DNA of 64,000 nucleotides from Tridacna crocea. Lineage: Eukaryota; Mollusca; Bivalvia; Cardiida; Cardiidae. A program made the translations under genes and the position numbers. Below the pieces are notes generated by a model. The model did no database searches, was not told the DNA's origin, and saw only the letters and a list, made by a program, of their open reading frames with translations. Shown here in pieces: positions 55,121 to 64,000 of the stretch. The DNA lies in assembly GCA_943736015.1 (NCBI GenBank), contig OX031059.1, forward strand, positions 45,519,159-45,583,158. The letters are read 5' to 3'. Within the stretch, counting starts at the first letter, position 1; each line of letters begins with the position of its first letter.

Positions 55121-55242
55121 ACGAGAGGGCCATGATGGCCCTGAAGTTGCTATAATGAGTTTTTTTTTGACTAAACATAAGGTAAAAGTTGACGACGGAC
55201 GGCGCATGACGGACACAGCACTTTGTGCTCAGGTGAGCGAAA
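55121..55242 (+). repeat. Short GAGCAC-ended bivalve repeat
   Basis: Left CGAGAGGGCCATGATGGCC, right GCACTTTGTGCTCAGGTGAG, with ACGACGGACGGCGCATGACG inside. Same ends as 30011-31272 but without the tandem units. Confidence 0.8.
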
Positions 55243-55419
55243 AAAAATCGAAACAATATTTGACGTTGAGAAAAGGACCCGTCGCCATTTTTTAATCCTC
55301 GGACAGAACATGGCCGCATTCACTCTCTTGCACTCCGGATCATTACATTCACCTCTGTAGTGGGCTCAGAAAGTAGTCCGTCATTACGTCATATTTTTGT
55401 CACATGACCATAACTCAAA

Positions 55420-55566
55420 ATGGCTACACAAACGCCGGTGAAAGAAAGACCAATATCAATTGTTTCGTGTGCTGTTCAAACAGCATGGGACCAATCAGAC
55501 TTACTGATAGGAAATGAACAAAAGAGGGATTTTCTGAAAAGCCTACATATCTTTAAAGGACGATAA
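55420..55566 (+). CDS. Isolated 48-codon ORF, doubtful
   Basis: Starts MATQTPVKERPIS in a favourable AAAATGG context and ends LKSLHIFKGR. It has no recognisable domain and no downstream exon was found, but the sequence is unusually balanced in composition for this AT-rich, repeat-rich stretch. It could be a first exon or a chance ORF. Confidence 0.2.
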   Translation: MATQTPVKERPISIVSCAVQTAWDQSDLLIGNEQKRDFLKSLHIFKGR

Positions 55567-55907
55567 CTTGATTTTTAATCGTACAAACTTAGATCCAGCG
55601 GTGTGTCTAATCAGCTGTCATCATTCATGGGCGCAGCCATTTTTGTTAAAATCGGCGTAAGATTCTGAAAAGTGAAGAGGCTTGAAAAATATAGTTCCAT
55701 TTTATACAGGTAAATTCATCACTTTGAACGCACCTATATAATGTATACAGAATCATATTTCCTTTGTCCAACTTACAATTTTACATATGAAACAGTTAAA
55801 CAGTAACAAAACATCTTTTCCTCGGTTTGACAAGATTCTTGTCATTTAGCCCATCGCAGAGATGTAAGTGAGGTAACGAACGACAACTCTGCTCGGAGAT
55901 TGGGCCG

Positions 55908-56735
55908 CATTATGTCCCGCTATATAGATGGCATTCAACATCTATCCTTGAATTTCAAAATGAAATAAACGTTTACCCAATATACTTGGTGCGATTTATT
56001 CAGCTATAATCCGCTAGCATGTAACCTATACATCGACCATATCATGTGGCCCTTCAGATGTTGGGACGCACATTTTACAAGAATACAAAAAAAAGGCATC
56101 CTTTTACTCTATAAGCCTGATAATTTTCATTCATAAAACCCAAGTAGTCGAAAACCATCCGGCAACAAGAGAAATTAGATTTACTATAGCCCAGGTCGAC
56201 ACAGACGGGAAACACGTCTATTTTTACAAGAGCAACTCGCTCGTCAACATACCGGAAATATACAGACGAAGCTTCAAATATAGCATCCGGAGAAGACATT
56301 ATGGAAAATAGTTACATCTTTGTTATGGAATTTCAGCGTCATTAGTCACTTAACATTCCCACAATGTTTTTTTTTTTCTTTATTTTTTAGCGGGAAATCT
56401 AAAAATAGTTTAGGAGGTTATGTAGCCTTTTAAGGGAATACCATCTTTTTTTGTGTAATTTTTATTATTCTTAATTATTGATGATTTGTATTTTTTTTTT
56501 TTTTCATATAAAATTCAGTGATATACATGTATATACTTTTTATTTTGATGGGATGTGAAAATTCTAAATAGCCACCTTTAAAACGGCTTCTGCATGCTTG
56601 GATCACAGGCTTATTTATAGCTTGTATATACAAGCCCTACTTTTCCCAGGTATAAGGGGGATGGGTGATGTGCTATAGAAGAAGGGTCGGACCTTTGAAG
56701 AATATGACGAGCAGACAACGAACATGACTGAGCTA
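55908..56735 (-). repeat. Dispersed repeat X, copy 3, split by repeat Y
   Basis: In reverse: CCTGGGAAAAGTAGGGC (56640), then after the Y insert GGTTACATGCTAGCGG, AATCGCACCAAGTATATTGG, AAACGTTTATTTCATTTTG and CTATATAGCGGGACATAAT. Confidence 0.75.
56035..56590 (+). repeat. Dispersed repeat Y, copy 2, nested in X
   Basis: GGCCCTTCAGATGTTGGG through ACCATCCGGCAACAAGAG, CAGACGAAGCTTCAAATA and CGTCATTAGTCACTTAAC to AATAGCCACCTTTA. It is longer than copy 1 because it keeps the AT-rich part (56440-56560). The minus strand is open for 75 codons (56075-56299), with FEASSVYFRYVDERVALVKI conserved in part in copy 1. Confidence 0.8.
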
Positions 56736-57136
56736 GGAATTGAACTAGCAGACCCTTGGACGCCATATCGTGTCCGTTACTGCCATTACTACTAGGCCAG
56801 GCGTGATTGTGCAGGAGATAGAGACAGCTTATTATTGCTTAATGCACCACAAATTTTATCAGTCCAATCTTTTTGTATATCATCATGAACGGTTGGGGAA
56901 AAAACGGTCAGGAAATTTAAGTTTCCAAGAAGTTTCTTTGTGCATTAGAATCCAAAGCTAGTGATATATGGTGATTCTTGTCCAGAAACCGTTCCTGCAT
57001 TGTGATGAAATATTGAAATGCATACGAGACAGTCTCAATAGCAAATCTACTACAATGACGACCAGTGTACCTACATATGAACCATGCTCTGTGTCTACTT
57101 GTATCAAGCAAACCATCACATAACTAAAACTTTGCA

Positions 57137-57310
57137 AGGTCGGTGTAATGCAGAGAAATGATCCTCCAATGCAAAATGATCCATGGCGTCATTTCTCTAA
57201 GTAGAGGAATGACCTGTGTCATTAATCTAAGTAGAGAAATAACCCTAGAATCATTATTATACGTAGAGAAATGACCCCAGAGGGTTATTTCACTACGAAG
57301 AATATTATAG
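57137..57310. repeat. Family H MITE, decayed
   Basis: GTCGGTGTAATGCAGAGAAA at the left, then CATTTCTCTAAGTAGAGG and further CTACGTAG-like units. The right end is lost at the start of the satellite. Confidence 0.8.
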
Positions 57311-57330
57311 TAATGAGCCGAAGAAGTGAC

Positions 57331-59674
57331 GTGGGGTATAATAACTACATAGTATTGCCATTTAAAAGATAATGGGAACTGAAGTATGGTACAATAACAA
57401 AATACATGTATATTTGCATACTGTAATGTTCATGTAATGTGGGGGTATAATAACTACATAGTATTGCTATTTAAAAGATAAAAGGAACTGTAACATGGTA
57501 CAGTATCAAAGTACATCCATATTTGCATACTGTGATATTCATGTAATGCAGGGTATAATAACTAAATAGTACTGCCATTTAATAGATAATAGGAACTATG
57601 GTATAGCACTTATCACAGTACATCCATATTTGCATACTATTATGTTCATGTAATGTGGGGTATAATAGCTATATAGTATTGTTATTTAAAAGATAATAGG
57701 AACTGTAGTATGGTACAGTATCAAAGTACATCCATATTTGCATACTGTAATGTTCATGTAATGCGGGGTATACTAAATAGTACTGCCTTTTTAAAGATAA
57801 TAGGAACTGTAGTATAGCACATTATCAAATTACATCCATATTTGCATACTGTAATGTTCATATAATGTTGGGTATAATAACTACATAGTATTGCCATTTA
57901 AAAGATAATAGGAACTGAACTGTTGGATACCACAGTATCAAAGAACATCCATATTTGCATACTGTAATGTTCATGTAATGTGGGGTATAATAACTCCATA
58001 GTATTGCTATTAAAAAGATAATAGGAACTGTTGGAAACCACAGTATCAAAGTACATCCATATTTTCACACTGTAATGTTCATGCAGTGTGGGATGTAATA
58101 ACTACATAGTATTCCTACATAAAAGATAATAGGAACTGTGGTATAGCACAGTATCAAAGTACATCCATATTTGCACAATGTAATGTTTATGCAATGTGGG
58201 ATGTAATAACTAAAATATTGCTATTTATAAGATAACAGGAACTGTATGTAGTATGGCACAATAGCAAAGAACATCCATATTTGCATACTGTAATGTTCAT
58301 GTAATGTGGGGTATAATAAGTGAATAGTATTGCCATTTCAAAGATAATAGTACCTGTAGTATAGCACATTATCAAAGTACATCCATATTTGCATACTTTA
58401 CTGTGCATGTTATGTGGGGTATAATAACTATACTGCCGTTTTAAAGATAACAGAAACAGTAGTATGGTACAGTATCAATGTACATGTACATCTACATTTG
58501 CATACTGTAATGTTCATGTAATGAAAGGTATAATAACTACATAATATTGTCATTTAAAAGATAAAAGGAACTGAGGTACAGCACAGTATTAAAGTACATC
58601 CATACTGCCATTGTAATATTGCTATTTAAAAGATAATGGGAATTGTGGTATAGCACAGTATCAAAGTATATCTATATTTGCATAGTAAATGTTAATGCAA
58701 TGTGGGGTATAATAACTCCACAGTATTGCTATTCAAAAGGAAATAGGAACTGTGGTATGGCATACTATCAAAGTACATCCATATTGGATATTGTAATGTT
58801 CGTGTAATTTGGGGTATAGTAACTACATAATATTGCTATTTACAAGATAACAGGAACTGTTGGATACCACAGAATCAAAGTACATCCATATTTGCATAAT
58901 GTAATGTTCATGCAATGTGGGGTGTAATAACTACATAATTTTGCTATTCAAAAGATAATGGGAACTGTGGTATAGCACAGTATCAAAGTACATCCATATT
59001 TGCATATTGTAATGTTCATGCAATGTGGGGTATAATAACTACATAGTATTGCTGTTTAAAAGATAACAGAAACTGAACTGTTGGATACCACAGTATCAAA
59101 GTACATCCATATTTGTACACTGTAATGTTCATGTAATGTGCAGTATAATAACTACACATAATTGCTATTTAAAAGATAACAGGAACTGTAGTATGGATGA
59201 TATCAAAGTACACGCACATCTATATTTGCATACTGTAATGTTCATGTAATGGGGGTATAATAACTACATAACATTGACATTTAGGAGATAAAAAGGTACT
59301 GTGGTATAGCACAGTATCAAAGTACATCTATATTTGCACACTGTAATGTTCATGTAATGTGGGGTATAATAATTACATAGTATTACCATTTAAAAGGTAA
59401 TAGGAACTGTGGTATGGCACACTATCAAAGTACATCCATATTTGCATATTGTAATGTTCATGTAATGTGGGGTATAATAACTACAAAATATTGCTATTTA
59501 AAAGACAACAGGAACTGTTGGATACCACAGTTTCAAAGTACATCCATATTTCATACTGTAATGCTCATGTAATGTAGGATATATTAACTACATAGTATTG
59601 CTATTAAAAAGATAACAGGAACTGTACCATAGCACAGTATCAAAGTACATCCATATTATATACTGTAATGTTCA
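57331..59674. repeat. Satellite array, ~109 bp unit, ~21 copies
   Basis: Each unit has GTGGGGTATAATAACTACAT, AGTATTGCTATTTAAAAG, ATAATAGGAACTGTGGTA, GCACAGTATCAAAGTACATC and CATATTTGCATACTGTAATG. Unit length varies from about 100 to 120. Two unit types alternate irregularly, one with TGTTGGATACCACAG and one with GTGGTATAGCACAG. No ORF runs through it. Confidence 0.95.
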
Positions 59675-59785
59675 GCGATTAAATGACTTTTCTCCAAAGA
59701 CAGCCACATTAAATTTGTTGTATGCAGATGCTTTAGATTTGGAAATGCCCAAACTTCTGTCCTTTGGTAAAGTGTTGACCCCTCT
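59663..59785. repeat. Family A MITE, right half
   Basis: TTTTCTCCAAAG, TTGTATGCAGATGC and TCCTTTGGTAAAGTG, directly after the last satellite unit. Confidence 0.65.
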
Positions 59786-59859
59786 TTGACAGTAGAGACA
59801 TAATGAGACACTTGAAAGGTTACAAACTGAAGCACCATACACAATCTTAATACAACCCT

Positions 59860-60078
59860 TTACCACAATCATAATCCCGATTTTTCACAAACCTGAGGAA
59901 AGAATCTTTTGAAATCACTGTTGGAAAAGAAAAAAATGCTGGGTACCAGCATTTTCTCCCTTCCCAGAATGTTTTCTACCCATTCAACCTATTTCATCTT
60001 TATAGCCACACTTAATTCTGCAAATGCTAAAACAGTTTGGACAAGTCTAAATTTTGTGGTTAGGGATAGCATTAAAGC
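59860..60078. repeat. Family A MITE, decayed
   Basis: CAACCCTTTACCACAATC, CACTGTTGGAAAAGAAAAAA, GCTGGGTACCAGCATTTTC and TTGTGGTTAGGGATAGC. Confidence 0.8.
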
Positions 60079-60079
60079 C

Positions 60080-62131
60080 ATGTTTGACAGGAAGATTTCT
60101 TTCATCTAATCATAACTTACTCTCCTTTTTTTGTAAACATATTATCCTTGGTGCAGAGAGATCTTTAACTCTCTGAGCATAATTTCAGCAACTTTGAATG
60201 GGAGACAGATGGCAGTAGATGATGCTACATACAAAGTATCAGGAACCCTGGGCCTTCTGGTCCCAACAAGCAATGTAGGTTTTTCTCACAATGTTATCCA
60301 CCCTATCAAATGATTTCAGCTCATCTGTGTACTTATAAAACTCAGACCCTTAGGAGAGCCCGAAACTTGTTTGGGAAAGATATGTCTGGGAGTGAAAGTA
60401 GTTATGTACACAAAAAAATTAACAAGTTTATGATTGGTTTAAAGTTTAATATTTCTTAAACTATCTGTACATTTTACACAAAAATTGATTTATTCATCAA
60501 ATCATTCTTTGCTTGCTGACAACATTTCTCTAACAACTTTGTCTCCAATATTCAAAGTGACTGATACTAGAATATTTAGTCATTAGCAAGCATCTACTAG
60601 AATCATTGTGGGGATAAAGGGAATGGTTAGTATCAGTCATTTTCATTTCTCAAAATGTTTTCATCAATATCTAACACATGTCTTTCCTTTTAGATGAAAT
60701 TTCTTTCTATTTGTTTCCCAGTTCCTTCTAGGTACTTGGATAATAAAAAGGAATACTTTATGAGGAACTGAAAAAGATAAATGCTTTCACATATAAGGTA
60801 ATTAAATTCATTCATAAACACCAATTTCTGTTTTTTTTTCTAATAGATTTGCAATGCTTGAAAACATCGTCTATGATTTTTATGAAGACAATTTACATCA
60901 AATCAAAGAACCATCTTCAACTTTTTATTCAATTAATCTAAAGACAACAATTTAATGACTTTTGGTCTGGTTTTTTATTCATGATATGCCAAACTGACCT
61001 TTAATTTTGCCACAGTTGCAAGGTCTTTCTTAAAGTATACAGTACATTTCATGTTTGAAAACCAGTCTTACAGTAATCAAGTAGTCTTTGGATTCACCAG
61101 TATTACGCTGGTGCTACATGTATAAGCTTAAAATCCAGTTCCTTGGATGTGGATTGGACCTGAGACCACTAGATTACAAATCCTATTCTTTACCACAGAG
61201 CAATATACATGCAGGACCATTTCTTCTCAGGAACATACAAGTGGTTTTAATCTTTTTCTTGTTCTCTCATTAAAAGAAAACTGCCAAATCAGCAAACACT
61301 ACATTAGACTAGTTCATGACACTTTCTTACGGTGAATGCCATGTTGCAACTCAATGATTTATGAAAATTAGAAATGAATTCTACTTTAGACTGAAAATAG
61401 AGAAAACAACCTATTCCAAGCCTGAGGCTACACTTGTTATACATATCATTAACAATCACAGCTTCAAGTACACAAACATAGATATATCAAGATGTTATAG
61501 ACAAAGTAAACATTGTGGTAGATGAATAAATGCAGCATGAGCAATTTCTGCATCTACTATAAAATGTTTTCTTCAACTTCATCTGATCATAATTTAGAAT
61601 GAATTTACATGCATTGAAATATATGAAATTCTTCCATTGTAAAATTGAATACATAAAAACTGGACTACATATAACATGCTGTCTGATCTTGGATCTACAC
61701 ATTTTTATCCAGCTACATATTCTGTTCTGAACACAGAGTCTGTTCTTGACAAAGAATTCAAATACAAATCAAGTTTCAAAATGAATATCTTTACTGCATA
61801 AATTTTTGTTTATTTGTATTCATATCAAATACATGTACAGGTAAATAAGTTGTTATTTCTATACCATTTTTCATGTAAATAGCACTATACTCCTTCATCA
61901 AAGTTCCAGATATTGAATTTGAGACCACTGCAGTTAACAGCTTCAGAAATATTAGGAGAAGAGGAGCATTTTTTTTCTATAAATACCTTTTTTGTTTCAA
62001 ATTCATAAACTTCTTTAAGCCCCTAAATGTATATCTACATTAACCTTCATTGGAATGAGTGAAATAATGCAAACCACATTCTGCCTTAATGAACAAAAGT
62101 CCAGGTTGAACCGTTAGTGTTAAGTTGTTTC
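60080..62131. other. AT-rich stretch, partly 3' flank of the minus-strand gene
   Basis: Only very decayed family A (60240-60380, 60600-60670, 61500-61570) and family B (61680) traces were seen. Minus-strand AATAAA (TTTATT on plus at about 61810) lies 320 bases beyond the stop of the exon at 62132 and could end its transcript. Confidence 0.45.
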
Positions 62132-62274
62132 TCAGTTGTAAAATTTCTTATTGGAATTGGCATGATCTTTTAATAATTGACATGGCTCAAATTCATTGCC
62201 ATACCATTCTTGATATTTCAGCATTCCATCAACCACAGGTTTTGCACCATGTAAATCTAAATACTTAAATGGAC
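62132..62274 (-). CDS. Last coding exon of an unrecognised minus-strand gene (partial)
   Basis: The acceptor CTTTTCAG is followed by an open frame in phase 1 that codes for 46 residues and then TGA. It starts [20 protein letters not shown], continues [10 protein letters not shown] and ends NSNKKFYN. The exon has normal codon use and a sharp contrast to its AT-rich surroundings, so I believe it is real. No family was recognised. The preceding exon, which must end with one base of a split codon, was not found up to 64000, so the gene extends beyond the window or has a long intron. Confidence 0.7.
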
Positions 62275-62779
62275 CTGAAAAGTACAGAACATTAAGGTCA
62301 AAGCTCTAAAAATTTTATCAACGTGTACATGTCAAACTGCTGTAAAATAGGAAAATTCACATAACTGATTGATGCTCCAAAAACATTGACTGGTAAGTGT
62401 TTCATCCTGCTACAGAATCACTTCATTTAAATCATAGCAACAGCTCTTTTATTTGTGTTTTCTGGACTTCACCAGAACCATGTTTGGGCTCTGATATGTC
62501 TAGGGACAGGACAAACTTCCAAAAATCATGAGCACTGTATAGTACATACAGGTGCCAATACCTGGCTGAAGTTGCTTTCAGAAATAAACCGATTTTCAGT
62601 GGAAATGTTGTGTCAAAAACCGGGCATTGCCGAGTCAAAATATTTTAAAGGTTACTTGTACCTACTGTAAGGGTTGTCCTTTAGGTAGCTAACAACAAGT
62701 CAGAGTTTGAAGAAAATATGTTCAGTAATGACAGAGTTATAACAAAATGCCAGTTTTTGCACAACAATAGTGCTTTAAC

Positions 62780-63541
62780 AGTAGCCTGACCATTACTTCA
62801 ATTACAGCTGAGCTAAAAACCAATGCCTCCTCTGAGTATTTTTGTGAAAATGTTTCTTCTACAGTGCACACACTGTTTTTCTAACATTTGTTTGATTGAC
62901 CTACTTTTTGGCTAGACATTATCAACTTTCAAATCTGTCTCATATATAATCTGAACAAACATTCTAACTGATATTCAAGAGTATGTAACTGAAAATGTAG
63001 GCTCTGAAGTGAACACATGGAGTTTCTAAGACATGACCAGGAGACCTACTTTGTTACTTGACATTAACTATTTTCAAACTTGTACACAATGTCTTTTAGA
63101 CAAGCATTCTGCTCTACGTTCGTGAGTATTGAATTGAAATAGGGTCTCAAATTTGTCCACTATTTTTTTGCAACATTTAATCCTGCGACCTAGTTTTTCA
63201 CTAGATAAGACTTTTTGTCAAACTTGCCTGATATGCCTTTATCCCTCAACCTTTGCGAGGGTATAAAAAATATGGCCTATAGAGCATACCTAAGGTTTTA
63301 TAAAGATTTGAATCCTTGACCAAGTTTTTAACTCGTGACCCAATTTGGATCTCATATGCGATGTTATCAAAACAAACATTTTGAAAAAGTTTCATGTATA
63401 TTGGACTGAAAATGTAGCCTCTAGGGCTTACAATAGTAGAGAACACTTGACACAAACTTGACTTTAGACCATATAGAACTGATGCACCACAGCACGATCA
63501 CAAAACCTCACCTTCAGCACTTCATGCTCAGGTGAGCTCAA
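62780..63541 (+). repeat. Bivalve-type repeat ending GCTCAGGTGAGCT
   Basis: Repeated phrases of the type TAGACATTATCAACTTTCAA, ACAAACATTCTAACTGAT and TGAAAATGTAGGCTCTGAAG occur about four times at ~170-base spacing. The right end is CTTCATGCTCAGGTGAGCTC. The left end was not defined. Confidence 0.7.
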
Positions 63542-63651
63542 AGCTACTGAGATAGAAATATACAAGAGACAGGCACTGGGCATTAACTCCTGTGGTACCA
63601 AGTACATGCAAGAGACATTTTTCAATCCAGAAATAAGACCCATGGTTGCTT

Positions 63652-63800
63652 AACTCTTTACCGAATGCCAAAATTGTAGACTTGTCGAAATTAAAAGCCT
63701 TTGCAAACAATAGAACTAATGTGACTCTAAAATTAAAATTTGTTCTGGGAAGGGAAAGAAACATTGTGGGAAAAGGAGAAAATGCTGGTTATCAGCATTG
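63652..63800. repeat. Family A MITE, left part, cut by repeat Y
   Basis: TTAACTCTTTACCGAATGCC to GGGAAAAGGAGAAAATGCTG and ATCAGCATTGG. The second half of the core is missing and repeat Y begins shortly after. Confidence 0.85.
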
Positions 63801-63814
63801 GTACAGCAATTTAA

Positions 63815-64000
63815 AACTGAAAGGTGGGTATTTAGATTTTTCACATCTCACCAAATTAAAAAATAGATATATGAATTAAATCTATACGAAAAAAAAAAAC
63901 AAATCATCAATAATCCAGAATCATAAAATTACAAAAAAAAAATTCTTGATGGTGTTCCTTTAAAAGGCTACGATACGTCCTTAAAAAGCAATATGCTTTC
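63815..64000 (-). repeat. Dispersed repeat Y, copy 3 (cut by window edge)
   Basis: AAAGGTGGGTATTTAGATTT, AATCATCAATAAT and GTTCCTTTAAAAGGCTACG match the end of the copy at 56035-56590 in reverse. Confidence 0.75.

Noticed and set aside
55420-55566. Start of a further plus-strand gene
   Set aside because: No partner exon, donor or domain was found, so it is listed only as a doubtful ORF.

Overview
The window looks like nuclear DNA of a marine bivalve, probably a heterodont clam or mussel. Its genes have spliced exons with GT-AG introns. It is saturated with short non-autonomous DNA transposons, tRNA-derived SINEs and the 'GAGCAC...GTGCTC' ended repeats that I associate with bivalve genomes. 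The species assignment is inference; no search was run.

Genes, left to right. (1) 1483-19445, plus: a complete 12-exon gene for a 433-residue DOMON + cytochrome b561 membrane protein of the ferric-chelate reductase 1 (FRRS1) type. (2) 29193-31814, plus, and (3) 37893-41375, plus: two tandem two-exon paralogues of about 200 residues. They encode N-myristoylated EF-hand proteins of the neuronal calcium sensor (NCS) type and share the same phase-0 intron. (4) 44995-52064, minus: a complete two-exon type II membrane glycosyltransferase of 335 residues with the DxD 'sugar-binding' fold (Gly_transf_sug/GT32-like). (5) 62132-62274, minus: the last coding exon of an unrecognised gene whose remainder lies beyond the right edge. 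All exon joins were checked by hand for splice sites and phase.

Everything else is mostly repeats, and I use these names. Family A is a ~230 bp TTAA-flanked MITE with ends CCCTTTACCAAAC and a ~50 bp central palindrome, with about 40 whole, decayed or partial copies. Family B is ~210 bp, also TTAA-flanked, with a core palindrome around GATCAAGATCAGACTGCAC. Family C has ends like ATGAGCC..AAAAGGGG and a core GGTCAGCCTGCGCAG palindrome. Family D has ends GCAACACGCGAAAAGGGGC and a related core. Family E has ends TGACCCGTCACGCAAAAAG. Family F has ends GGCCCGTATTCACC. Family H has ends CCGGTGTAATGCAGAGAAAT. There are also several single hairpin elements, three SINE types, dispersed repeats X, Y and Z, a ~109 bp satellite (57331-59674) and microsatellites. 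Many elements are nested.

The genes are not an operon and show no shared pathway. The FRRS1-type protein would be a transmembrane haem electron carrier, the NCS pair would be calcium sensors, and the glycosyltransferase would be a Golgi enzyme. The most interesting points are: hairpin arms of family A that change together between subfamilies; repeated family A insertion into the same TTAA inside family C; family D copies ending 20-30 bp before three splice acceptors; a decayed duplicate of FRRS1 exon 6; and a dispersed repeat that supplies the 5' flank and first ATG of the glycosyltransferase.
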